This document shows positions 13,219 to 21,375 of a stretch of DNA of 27,774 nucleotides, one piece after another (position 1 is the stretch's first letter; each line of letters begins with the position of its first letter). The stretch comes from Pseudomonadota bacterium (lineage in GTDB: Bacteria; Pseudomonadota; Alphaproteobacteria; Rhizobiales; Beijerinckiaceae). A program made the position numbers and the translations under genes. Location: NCBI GenBank assembly GCA_023423995.1, contig JAFAEL010000017.1:1-27774 (forward strand). The letters are read 5' to 3'. The notes beneath the pieces were generated by a model, which worked only from the letters and a program-made list of their open reading frames with translations, was not told the DNA's origin and did no database searches.

Positions 13219-14919
13219 GTGAACGCACCCACGCCTCGCGAGGCCGACCTCGTCGTCGTCGGAACCGGCATCGCCGGACTGACCGCTGCCGTCACCGGTG
13301 CCGCCCGCGGATTGTCGGTCCTGGTGCTCGAGAAGAGCGAACAGATCGGTGGAACGAGCGCCCTATCGGGCGGGGCGGTGTGGGTTCCGAACAACCACCA
13401 CATGCCGGAGGTTGGGCGCCAGGACAGCTTCGAGCAGGCCATGACCTATCTCGACCGGACGGTCGGGAATCTAGTTAGCCGGGAGCTGAAGACAGCGTTC
13501 CTGACGCGCGGGCCCGAGGCCGTTCGGTTTGTGGAGGCAAATTCCCGCCTCCGCCTTTCCGCCCGGCGAGATTGCCCGGACTACCTGTCGGACCGGGAGG
13601 GCGCGAGCCTCGGCGGCCGCATCATGGACCCGCCCGAGTTCGATGGGCGCGAACTCGGCGAGCGCTTCCGGGACCTTCGCTCGCCACGGCCGGAATTCGG
13701 CCTGTTCGGCAAGATGATGGTCAACCGCGCGGATATTGAACACCTCTTGAACGCCCGCTCATCGCCCCGGAGCGCCATCCATGCGGCGCGCCTTCTGATC
13801 CGCTACGCGAGCGACAGGCTGCGCTATCCGCGCGGGACGCGGTTGCTCCTCGGCAACGCACTGATTGCGGCCCTGTACAAGTCAGTTCTGGAGAAAGGGA
13901 TCCCCGTACTCCGGAACAGCCCGGTCCGACGTCTCCTGCATGAAGGCGGCCGGGTCGTCGGGGTGGAGTTCGAGGCGGCAGGACAGCGCGTGGCCACCCG
14001 CGCCCGGCGCGGCGTCGTGCTCGCGACCGGCGGCTTTCCAAACAGCCCAGAGCTGAGACGCGAGCTAATCCCTATGGCGCCCGAGCCTCACTCGGCTGCC
14101 GCCGAGACCGGCACAGGTGATGGTATCCGCCTTGCCCGAAGCGTCGGAGCAAAGGTGCAGGACACCAATTCCAACCCGGCATTCTGGTCGCCGGTCTCGC
14201 TCGGCCGGCGCAGCGACGGCTCCGTCGCGAAATTCCCGCATCTCATGTTCGACCGCCAGAAGCCGGGCCTCATCGCGGTCAATCGGGCCGGCGTACGCTT
14301 CACGAACGAGGCCGAATCCTACCACGAGTTCGTCAAGGCAATGCTCGACACGCGCGGGGGCGTCCCATGCTCGCCGGCTTACCTGATCTGCGACCACCGC
14401 TTCGTGACGACTTACACGTTTGGGCTGGTCCGGCCGACCGCAGCCTCGCGTCGAGCTGCGCTCCGGTCGGGTTATCTTCGCCGTGGTGACACGATCGAGC
14501 AGCTCGCGGGGAGTATCGGCCTAGAACCCGAAATCCTATCGGCGACAGTGGCCCGCTACAACGACGGGGCCCGGAGCGGGGAGGATCCCGAATTCGGACG
14601 GGGGAAAACGGCCTACCACCGCTATCTCGGGGATGCGGGCCACCTTCCCAATCCCTGCGTGGCGCCGATCGAGACCGGTCCGTTCTACGCGATCGAGGTC
14701 GTTCCCGGCGATATCGGCACCGCAACCGGTTTGGCGACCGACGCGAATGCCAGGGTTCTGGACGAAAGCGGCCAACCTATTCCGGGGCTATATGCCTGCG
14801 GTAACGACATGAACTCAGTGATGGGTGGAGAATACCCGGGCCCAGGCATCACGCTCGGCCCAAACCTGACCTTCGGCTACGTGGCCGCAACGCATGCCGC
14901 GGAGGCTGCCGCGGCCTGA
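13219..14919 (+). CDS. FAD-dependent dehydrogenase/reductase of the KstD / fumarate-reductase flavoprotein family
   Basis: Flavoprotein of 566 residues. An N-terminal FAD-binding fold (GTGIAG at 15-20, LEKSEQIGGTSALSGG) and a C-terminal YPGPGITLGPNLTFG block (Tyr539, Gly543) are the marks of 3-ketosteroid delta1-dehydrogenase-like enzymes, which add or remove a double bond next to a carbonyl. There is no signal peptide. The start is GTG at 13219 with AGGA upstream. It is probably an operon partner of the binding protein at 11997 and under the same MhpR-type operator. An attractive reading is interconversion of a cinnamate-type and a phenylpropionate-type side chain feeding MhpA, but steroid or alicyclic substrates are equally allowed by the sequence. 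Its last 43 bases overlap the converging mhpR-like gene. Confidence 0.85.
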   Translation: MNAPTPREADLVVVGTGIAGLTAAVTGAARGLSVLVLEKSEQIGGTSALSGGAVWVPNNHHMPEVGRQDSFEQAMTYLDRTVGNLVSRELKTAFLTRGPEAVRFVEANSRLRLSARRDCPDYLSDREGASLGGRIMDPPEFDGRELGERFRDLRSPRPEFGLFGKMMVNRADIEHLLNARSSPRSAIHAARLLIRYASDRLRYPRGTRLLLGNALIAALYKSVLEKGIPVLRNSPVRRLLHEGGRVVGVEFEAAGQRVATRARRGVVLATGGFPNSPELRRELIPMAPEPHSAAAETGTGDGIRLARSVGAKVQDTNSNPAFWSPVSLGRRSDGSVAKFPHLMFDRQKPGLIAVNRAGVRFTNEAESYHEFVKAMLDTRGGVPCSPAYLICDHRFVTTYTFGLVRPTAASRRAALRSGYLRRGDTIEQLAGSIGLEPEILSATVARYNDGARSGEDPEFGRGKTAYHRYLGDAGHLPNPCVAPIETGPFYAIEVVPGDIGTATGLATDANARVLDESGQPIPGLYACGNDMNSVMGGEYPGPGITLGPNLTFGYVAATHAAEAAAA

Positions 14920-15701
14920 TCCTCCCTCGAGTCGGGCAATTTCTGCAGGCCCGCCTCGATCGCGCTCACGGCGTGGCGCAAAGCAGGCAGGTAGAGCTCC
15001 GCCGCACGCTCCACGGAGAGCGCCGACAGGAAGAAGATGACATTCACGGCCGCCAGGACCCTCTCTCCCTGGCGAACCGGCAGCGCGAAGCTGCCGATCT
15101 TGCTCTCCACCTCTCCGCTGCTGATCCCGTAGCCGCGCCGGCGCGTTTCCAGCAGAACCCGCTCGACATACCGCTCGTCGCGGGCCAATTCCTGATCGGC
15201 GCCCCCCGAAGTGGCGAGCGCGTCAACCACGAGTTCGACCTGGCGTTCGTTGCAGGCGCCGAGATAGGCCCGACCGGCCGCCGAGGTTAGGACGGGCAAA
15301 CGCCGCCCGACCATCGCATGGTGGATGGAGAAGCGGCTGAAGCGGTGGGTGGTCTCCCGAATGACCATCGCATTCTCCTCGAAGGTCGAAAGGTCGGACG
15401 GCCACATCACCTCGCGAAGGAGCGCGCCCAGGATCGGCGCTGCCAGCCCCGTGACCCACGCGTCATCGTCGAACCCGTCCGAAAGGGAGCGCACCTTCAG
15501 GGTCAGGCGATGGGTTTGGTCCGATGGACTGCGGCGCACATAGCCCAGCTCTTCGAGAGTATCGAGCATACGGTAGACCGTAGTCCGGTGGATGCCCGTC
15601 CGGGCGCTGATCTGCGCCGCAGTCGCGCCGTTGTGGCGGTTCAGCTCTGCCAGCACCTCGAGCCCGCGCTCGATCGCCCGGACATGCCTGTAGCTCCCCA
15701 T
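14877..15701 (-). CDS. mhpR: IclR family transcriptional regulator, MhpR-like
   Basis: Regulator of 274 residues. The N-terminal winged helix-turn-helix is at about residues 8-70 (AAQISARTGIHRTTVYRMLDTLEELGYV). The C-terminal IclR effector domain, about 85-255, includes LPVLTSAAGRAYLGA and GERVLAAVNVIFF. The start at 15701 has GGGAGGAG upstream. It is divergent from mhpC, the standard arrangement for mhpR, and the palindrome at 15746-15760 lies between. It is likely an activator of mhpCAB in response to 3-(3-hydroxyphenyl)propionate, and probably also of the unit at 11997-14919. The assignment rests on family plus context. The 3' end overlaps the converging flavoprotein gene by 43 bp. Confidence 0.85.
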   Translation of the reverse strand: MGSYRHVRAIERGLEVLAELNRHNGATAAQISARTGIHRTTVYRMLDTLEELGYVRRSPSDQTHRLTLKVRSLSDGFDDDAWVTGLAAPILGALLREVMWPSDLSTFEENAMVIRETTHRFSRFSIHHAMVGRRLPVLTSAAGRAYLGACNERQVELVVDALATSGGADQELARDERYVERVLLETRRRGYGISSGEVESKIGSFALPVRQGERVLAAVNVIFFLSALSVERAAELYLPALRHAVSAIEAGLQKLPDSREDQAAAASAACVAAT

Positions 15702-15745
15702 TCCATGCTCCTCCCGGTCCGCTTCTTAGCGGGATCGGCAGGGCT

Positions 15746-15760
15746 GTGCACCACGCGCAC
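15746..15760. promoter_or_regulatory. candidate MhpR operator in the mhpR-mhpC gap
   Basis: GTGCACCACGCGCAC, an imperfect palindrome in the 128-bp divergent region, 84 bp before the mhpC start. It matches 13 of 15 bases of the site at 11885-11899. Clear -35/-10 boxes are not visible. Confidence 0.6.
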
Positions 15761-15829
15761 GGGACGCGTCGACGTTCTTGTCCGAGCGGGAGCGCAGGCC
15801 CAGGCTCGGGGAAAGACCAGGGAGGAAAG

Positions 15830-16717
15830 GTGTTGGGAGACGCTGGGCAGGGAGGCGGATACAGCTCGATCTGGGCCGAGCTCATGGGCGTCCCGTTTCG
15901 GCAGGGCTGGATCGACGCCGGCGGCGTCCGCACCAGGTTCCTCCAAAGCGGCGAACCGCACCTCCCCGCGCTGATCCTGCTGCACGGGACGGGAGGTCAT
16001 GCGGAAGCGTATGTCCGCAACCTCCGCGCCCACGGAGAGCATTTCAACACGATCGCGATCGACATGGTCGGGAACGGGCTCAGCGACAAGCCCGACGTGC
16101 CGCTGGAGATCCCGGTCTATGTCGACCACCTCCGAGCCGTCCTCGATGCGTTCGGCATCGAAAAGGCCTCTTTCTCGGGCGAGTCGCTCGGCGGGTGGGT
16201 CGCGGCACGCTTCGCTCTGGCCGAAAAGGGACGGGTCGAGCGCCTCGTCCTGAACACCACGGGCGGCAACACGGCCTTTCCCGACGTGATGGAGCGGATC
16301 AAGACGCTCTCCATGGCCTCCGTCGAGGACCCAAGCTGGGAGCGGATCAGAAAGCGGCTCGAATTCCTGATGGCGGATCCCTCCCACGTATCCGACGACC
16401 TCGTCGCAACGCGGCAGGCCATCTACGCCGCCCCCGGCATGGTCGAAGCCATGCGGCGCACGCTCGTTCTGCAGGAGATGGAGATCCGCCGCCGCAACAT
16501 GCTGTCCCCCAGCGAATGGGCAGCCATCCGGGCGCCGACCTTGGTGCTCTGGACCTCGCACGATCCGACTGCCGACGTCTCGGAGGGGCGGAAGATCGCC
16601 GAGATGATCCCGGGCGCTCGGTTCCATGTGATGGACCGGTGCGGGCACTGGCCGCAATACGAGGACGCAGAGACGTTCAACCGCCTGCATCTCGACTTTC
16701 TGCGCGGGCTCTCGTGA
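15830..16717 (+). CDS. mhpC: alpha/beta hydrolase, 2-hydroxy-6-oxonona-2,4-dienedioate hydrolase (MhpC-like)
   Basis: C-C bond hydrolase of 295 residues acting on the MhpB ring-cleavage product to give 2-hydroxypenta-2,4-dienoate and succinate. The alpha/beta-hydrolase signature includes the oxyanion loop LLHGTGG, nucleophile S119 (SGESLGGW), acid D245 (SHDPTADV) and H273 (RCGHWPQYE). The N-terminal stretch SSIWAELMGVPFRQGWIDAGG is typical of this subfamily. I chose the GTG at 15830 because GGGAGG sits a few bases upstream. The stop overlaps the mhpA start in a GTGA quartet, so the two are translationally coupled. It is the first gene of mhpCAB. Confidence 0.88.
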   Translation: MLGDAGQGGGYSSIWAELMGVPFRQGWIDAGGVRTRFLQSGEPHLPALILLHGTGGHAEAYVRNLRAHGEHFNTIAIDMVGNGLSDKPDVPLEIPVYVDHLRAVLDAFGIEKASFSGESLGGWVAARFALAEKGRVERLVLNTTGGNTAFPDVMERIKTLSMASVEDPSWERIRKRLEFLMADPSHVSDDLVATRQAIYAAPGMVEAMRRTLVLQEMEIRRRNMLSPSEWAAIRAPTLVLWTSHDPTADVSEGRKIAEMIPGARFHVMDRCGHWPQYEDAETFNRLHLDFLRGLS

Positions 16718-18423
16718 GCGCGTGCCGTCCCCTACCTAGCGAGACGGAGATCATCATCGTCGGCGCCGGGCCGGTCGGGCTCACGCTGGCCAACGCGCTC
16801 GGGCTCGCCGGGATCTCCGTGCTGCTGTTGGAGGAGCGCGAGGGGATCATCGATTACCCGCGCGGCGTCGGGATGGACGACGAGTGCCTGCGATCCTTCC
16901 AGAGTCTTGGCTTGATCGACAAGGTGTTGCCGCACACCACGCCCAATCAGTGGCTCCGCTTCTTGACCGCCCGCGGGCGGGTCTTCGCCTCGGTCGAGCC
17001 CCGGACGGACGTGTTCGGCTGGCCCCGCAGGAACGCGTTCATCCAGCCTCTCGTCGACAAGGTCCTCTTGGAGGGCCTGGAGCGCTGCCCTTCGGTGCAG
17101 GTTCGGTTTGGAGCGGCGTTCTTCGGCTACCGTGAGGACGGGAACGGCATCAAGGTTGCGGTCCGCGAGGGCACGAGCGAGCGCCATATCGCGGCGCGGT
17201 TCCTTGTGGGCTGCGACGGGGGCCGGAGCTCGGTCCGCAAGGCTGCCGGGATCGACTTCGAGGGCAAGACGGAATCGACGCGGTGGCTCGTCGTGGACGT
17301 CGCCAACGACCCGGTCGGCACGCCCAACGCCGTCCTGATCTGCGACCCAAAGCGGCCGACGGTGTCGATTGCACTGCCGCATGGTGTCAGGCGCTTCGAG
17401 TTCATGGTTTTCGACGGCGAATCCGAGGAAGAGATGACCCGTCCGGATGCGATCCGCCGCCTGCTTGCGGGCATGACGGCACGGCCGGAGCGCGTCGACG
17501 TGATCAGGGCGCGCGTCTACATGCACCATGCCCGTCTCGCAGCGAGCTTCCGGGCCGGTCGCGTGCTCCTCGCAGGGGACGCCGCCCACCTCATGCCCGT
17601 GTGGCAGGGCCAGGGCTATAACAGCGGCATCCGGGACGCGACCAATCTCGGCTGGAAGCTGGCCGCGGTGCTACAGGGCTGGGCCGGCGACGCCCTCCTG
17701 GACACCTACGAGGCCGAACGGCGCGCGCATGCGGCGGCCATGATCGCAATCTCCGTCACGGCGGGCCGCATCTTCTCGCCCGTGAACCCGATCCTTGCCG
17801 CGCTGCGGGACGTCATGAGCCTTGGGCTCAATTTCGTGCCGCCCGCCAAGCGCTACATCATGGAGATGCGCTTCAAGCCGATGCCGCGCTACACCGCCGG
17901 CATCGTGCTTCCAGAGACGGAGGCCGCCGGGCGGAAAGAACGCGCGAAGGTCGTCGGCCGGCTCTTCCCGCAGCCCGCCGTCACTATCGCGCGGCGCGGC
18001 ACCGCGAAGCTGGACGAGGCCCTCGGGACGGGCTTCGCGGTCCTGGCCTGGGGCGATGATCCTGCCCGCTACATGGACGCATCCAACCGGGCTTTCTGGA
18101 GACGGATTGGCGCGCGCTTTCTTTGTGCCGTGCCGGCCACCCAGGTCGACGCGGCACGCGAGCGGCTTCCTGGAACGGAGATCGTCGGCGATCCGACCGG
18201 ACGGCTCAAGGACTGGTTCGGCGATGCCGGCCGTTCCGTCGTGTTTCTCCGCCCCGACCGCTTCGTGGCGGCCGTGAGCGACCCGCAAAGCACGGACGTG
18301 GTCACGCAAGCCCTCGCGGCGCGGCTCGCCGCGAAAATCGAACAGAAGGAGGAGGCCGATGACGCTCCTGGTTCAATGCATGTCGCATACGCCGCTGATG
18401 GACCTCAACCCGCCCCGGCCTGA
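16714..18423 (+). CDS. mhpA: 3-(3-hydroxyphenyl)propionate 2-hydroxylase (MhpA-like) FAD monooxygenase
   Basis: Class A flavoprotein monooxygenase of 569 residues; E. coli MhpA is about 554. It hydroxylates 3-(3-hydroxyphenyl)propionate to the 2,3-dihydroxy form with NADH and O2. Motifs are GAGPVG at 17-22, CDGGRSSVRK from 167 and GDAAHLMPVWQGQGYNSGIRDA around 288-310; the last block is characteristic of MhpA. The C-terminal thioredoxin-like domain (about 420-540) is retained. The start is GTG at 16714, overlapping the mhpC stop. An open frame continues far upstream in this phase but is only the shadow of mhpC. The 3' end runs 65 bases into mhpB, giving about 20 extra C-terminal residues. Confidence 0.9.
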   Translation: MSACRPLPSETEIIIVGAGPVGLTLANALGLAGISVLLLEEREGIIDYPRGVGMDDECLRSFQSLGLIDKVLPHTTPNQWLRFLTARGRVFASVEPRTDVFGWPRRNAFIQPLVDKVLLEGLERCPSVQVRFGAAFFGYREDGNGIKVAVREGTSERHIAARFLVGCDGGRSSVRKAAGIDFEGKTESTRWLVVDVANDPVGTPNAVLICDPKRPTVSIALPHGVRRFEFMVFDGESEEEMTRPDAIRRLLAGMTARPERVDVIRARVYMHHARLAASFRAGRVLLAGDAAHLMPVWQGQGYNSGIRDATNLGWKLAAVLQGWAGDALLDTYEAERRAHAAAMIAISVTAGRIFSPVNPILAALRDVMSLGLNFVPPAKRYIMEMRFKPMPRYTAGIVLPETEAAGRKERAKVVGRLFPQPAVTIARRGTAKLDEALGTGFAVLAWGDDPARYMDASNRAFWRRIGARFLCAVPATQVDAARERLPGTEIVGDPTGRLKDWFGDAGRSVVFLRPDRFVAAVSDPQSTDVVTQALAARLAAKIEQKEEADDAPGSMHVAYAADGPQPAPA

Positions 18424-19312
18424 GGTCGATGCGGAGGCCCGTGCAGCGGTCGCGGCCGCCCGCGCGAGGGTCGAGAGCTACGATCCGGACTTGGTGCTGC
18501 TCTTCGCGCCGGATCACTTCAACGGTTTCTTCCACGACATCATGCCGCCCTTCTGCATCGGCGCCGCAGCGGAAGCGATCGGGGATTACGGGACGGCGGC
18601 CGGCCCGCTCGCCGTGGACAAAGACGCCGCTCTGGCGATCTCGGGTGAACTTCTGAAACGCGACGTCGACGTGTCCGTCTCCTATCGGATGCAGGTCGAC
18701 CACGGCTTCTCGCAGCCGCTCGACATGCTGACTGGCTCACTCACCCGGTACCCGGTCGTGCCGATCTTCATCAACGCAGTGGGCGTGCCGCGCCCGACGA
18801 GCCGGCGCACGCGGCTGTTCGGGGAAGCCATCGGCCACATCCTCCGCGAGAGCATGCCGGAGCGCCGCATCCTCGCTATCGCCTCCGGCGGGCTGTCGCA
18901 CGACCCGCCTGTGCCTTCTATCGTGACCGCCCCGCCGGAGATCGCCGAGCGGCTCATCAACGGCCGCAATCCGCCGCGCGAGGCGAGGAAGCTCCGTGAG
19001 GACCGAACCGTGCAGGCGGCCCGTGATTTTGCGGACGGGAGCCCGACGGGCGGCGGCGCCCTCCACCCGCTGGATCCCGAATGGGATCACATGCTCATCG
19101 ACATCTTCTCATCAGGCAGGCTGTCCCAGGTGGACAGTTTCGAGGACGAGTGGATCACCGCCAAGGGCGGACGCGGAGGACACGAGGTTCGCACCTGGAT
19201 CGCAGCGCTCGCCTGCCTGGCGGCATATGGGCCGTACAATGCCGAGCTCGACTACTATCGAGCCGTACCAGAATGGATCGCCGGGTTCTCGCTTATGCAC
19301 GGGCAGGCGTGA
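18359..19312 (+). CDS. mhpB: 2,3-dihydroxyphenylpropionate 1,2-dioxygenase (MhpB-like)
   Basis: Class III extradiol dioxygenase of 317 residues, matching MhpB length. It cleaves 2,3-dihydroxyphenylpropionate next to the diol. Shared blocks with E. coli MhpB as I recall it are LFAPDHFNGFFHDIMPPFC, SYRMQVDHGFSQPL with catalytic H115, GGLSHDPPVP with H181 (the H179 equivalent), HPLDPEWD and RAVPEWIAGF. AAGGAGGAGG lies just before the ATG at 18359, inside the mhpA coding region. It is the last recognisable mhp gene: no mhpD, mhpE or mhpF follows. Confidence 0.93.
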   Translation: MTLLVQCMSHTPLMDLNPPRPEVDAEARAAVAAARARVESYDPDLVLLFAPDHFNGFFHDIMPPFCIGAAAEAIGDYGTAAGPLAVDKDAALAISGELLKRDVDVSVSYRMQVDHGFSQPLDMLTGSLTRYPVVPIFINAVGVPRPTSRRTRLFGEAIGHILRESMPERRILAIASGGLSHDPPVPSIVTAPPEIAERLINGRNPPREARKLREDRTVQAARDFADGSPTGGGALHPLDPEWDHMLIDIFSSGRLSQVDSFEDEWITAKGGRGGHEVRTWIAALACLAAYGPYNAELDYYRAVPEWIAGFSLMHGQA

Positions 19313-20551
19313 CCCGCCCGGTCGCAGCAAGGACCTGCAGTGCGGCTTCGCTCTCGTGCTCAGGAGCAGGTGAGCGGACGTGCGCGGGACACCCGGCGGA
19401 TTGCCGCGTCAGGCGAGGATGCGGACCGCGCATTGGATGCCTGGAGTCGCCGTAATTCCGTGGAGAGAGCCGGGCTTGGGCCGGCACTCGGACGTCACTT
19501 CCATTTCGCTGCCCTCAAGGGAGTTGGAGACCTCCATCCGGGTTTCTGCCTGCGAGGCAAAGTGGCGGCGTGCGAGGTGCGCGCGTTCGGAAATGGCAAA
19601 GAAGCTGCCGGGCCTCCCGATTCACCGCGGGTACTGTGTGCTTCGCGATCGGTCGGCAATCGGCGGGGGGCTTCAAACCTCCACTCCGGTTACCGGTATG
19701 CCGCCGGACGAAGGCCGCTGCGGTGGCTGGCTTGCCCTCGTCTGTACGCCGGAGGCGATCCTGGTACTCGCTCAGGGCTGTTTCGAATGGGCGCTGCTAC
19801 GCGGAGATCCGGTATGGTGCTGCGGCAGCTCAGAGTGAGCGCAGCTGCCCACCGCCGAGCCTGAACCGCCTCCTGCCGTTGCGAGGGTCAACACGCCGGC
19901 GCCGACAGGTTAGCCGCCATATGTCTGTGCAGGGTTGTGGTTGATCTTCGCAGAGCCAGAGATGTCCAGAGATGGCTTATGCGACGCTCAGTCGACTTTT
20001 GCAAATGTGGACCGGCTAAGCTGCTGAAGTCGCTGGCGCGCCTAACGGGACTCGAACCCGTGTTTTCGCCGTGAAAGTGCAACGGACAAGAGCTTTCTGA
20101 TCAGGAGCCGGTCTCCACTCACATCCAGCACCATCCTTCTAAGTCATTGATCCATTGAAATTCATAGGCCGCAACAAGCCTCGCGCGAGCGGTTCCAGGC
20201 TGGAGATAGCGGTCCGAAGCGAGATTGCCGTTCCCGCCTTTCACGCCACGTCTTGCGAGCAAGTAACTTGGCGGACCGATCTCTCCATTCGCTCAAGGTT
20301 GAGGACCTGATTAGCTGGCGAGATGCCCTGCCCGACACGCTAGGCCCCCGGGCACGGGGCGCCGTCTGATCACTGATCTCCAGGCTGCCCGTTCGGCACG
20401 CCGCACGCCATCTCAGCTCCCGCTCAGCTTCGGATCACGCGGGCGCGCCAGCCGCATTACGACCGGACAATCTTGTTCGGAGCGGCGCGCTCGCGCCGGT
20501 CTTGCTTGTGGGCGGCCGGGTCGTCTCGGGCGCTCTGTAGCCCTCTGGAGG
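19313..20551. other. 1.2-kb region without a recognisable gene
   Basis: Several open frames of 60-170 codons exist on both strands, but none shows a known domain, a good ribosome binding site or a convincing start. The part from about 19900 to 20300 is visibly less GC-rich than its flanks. It holds a tRNA-like fragment. It may be the remains of an inserted or deleted element; no integrase or transposase relic was recognised. Confidence 0.5.
20034..20080 (-). pseudogene. 3' half of a tRNA-Glu-like sequence
   Basis: Read on the minus strand it has an anticodon-loop-like CTTTCAC (TTC anticodon), then GGCGA, a short variable loop, a perfect T arm (ACGGG TTCGAGT CCCGT), the acceptor strand TAGGCGC, a discriminator G and encoded CCA. 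The matching 5' half is absent: no GCGCCTA acceptor strand or D arm lies within 90 bases upstream. Such 3' tRNA fragments are commonly produced at attachment sites of integrative elements. It is not expected to be a working tRNA. Confidence 0.6.
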
Positions 20552-21133
20552 TCAGAAGCTCCGCATCGCGGCCAGGACCTTGGATCGGAATGCCTGCAGC
20601 CGAGACTCGTCGCGATGGAGGTCGTAGAGGCCGAAGTAGCGGACCTCCGCACGGGGCGCGATGAACCACCGAAGATAACGCGTAACGAGCCGTCGAGGCG
20701 GATCACCGATCCACCAGGCATCCAGTCGCGGGCGGCCATAGGATGTGACCGCCACCAGCTTTCGGATCTGCCTGAGGTTCGGATGCATCCGGCCATCCGG
20801 GCCAAGCACAAAGGACACCCCTGGAATCATGACCCGGTCCATGAACCCCTTCAGGATCGCTGGCGGCCCGAAGCACCAGACTGGGAAACAGAGCACGAGC
20901 GCCTCGGCAGCGAAGAGGCGCTCGATATAGGCTTCGACGCCCTGGCGGTTCTGGGCCGGATCAAAGTAGCGCTCCCGATCCTCTGCGGTGAGGACCGGCA
21001 CAAACCCTTCGGCGTACAGGTCGCAGGAATCGACCGCGTGACCTGCCTGTTCGAGCGCCCGAGCAATCTCCCGGTACAGCGTCCCGTGAAAGCTGTCTTT
21101 TAGCGGATGAGCGAAGACGATCAGCACGCGCAC
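20552..21133 (-). CDS. NAD(P)H-dependent oxidoreductase, flavodoxin-like fold (quinone reductase type)
   Basis: Flavodoxin_2-type FMN/FAD protein of about 193 residues that reduces quinones or similar acceptors with NAD(P)H. It shows VLIVFAHPLKDSFHG (phosphate-binding start), ALVLCFPVWCFGPPAILKGFMDRV and the later VTSYG segment. I favour the GTG at 21133 (MRVLIVFAHP), which gives the family length; an ATG at 21223 is in frame but would add 30 unlike residues. No good ribosome binding site precedes either. It is divergent from the binding-protein gene at 21376 and shares a 240-bp promoter region with it. A role in quinone or nitro reduction alongside catabolism is possible but not shown. Confidence 0.78.
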   Translation of the reverse strand: MRVLIVFAHPLKDSFHGTLYREIARALEQAGHAVDSCDLYAEGFVPVLTAEDRERYFDPAQNRQGVEAYIERLFAAEALVLCFPVWCFGPPAILKGFMDRVMIPGVSFVLGPDGRMHPNLRQIRKLVAVTSYGRPRLDAWWIGDPPRRLVTRYLRWFIAPRAEVRYFGLYDLHRDESRLQAFRSKVLAAMRSF

Positions 21134-21213
21134 CGGAAGGACTGCCCTTTCGGAGGAAGCTCCGGACCTGAACAAGCGACGGTTTCGACGGCGACGCAAG
21201 CCAGGTGTGCGAT

Positions 21214-21255
21214 TTGCATCCAATTAGGACGTTGTTGCATCCATTTTGATCGTTA
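21214..21255. promoter_or_regulatory. tandem 21-bp direct repeat, possible operator
   Basis: TTGCATCCA begins at 21214 and again at 21235, each followed by a weaker match (n-TT-n-G-nn-CGTT). The spacing of exactly two helical turns is typical of tandem binding sites. It lies between the divergent oxidoreductase and livK-like genes, about 140 bp before the latter. Confidence 0.4.
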
Positions 21256-21375
21256 CAGTCCCAGGCGCCGTGCCTACACCACGTGCTTCCGCTGAGGAGC
21301 CCGCCTGCATGGGTGACAGCGACACAGCAGCTGCTGGCCCAAGACCTCGGATCGCTTGGGGCTACACGAGGACAC

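Noticed and set aside
15778..16713. A long N-terminal extension of mhpA
   Set aside because: This part is an out-of-frame reading of mhpC. The Rossmann motif begins right after the GTG at 16714, which overlaps the mhpC stop.
19340..19864. A possible 174-codon or 152-codon protein gene after mhpB
   Set aside because: Two overlapping plus-strand frames both stay open, neither has a recognisable motif or a good ribosome binding site, and composition does not favour one.
20034..20110. A complete tRNA gene
   Set aside because: T arm, acceptor strand and CCA are good, but the 5' acceptor strand and D arm are absent upstream, so only a fragment is supported.
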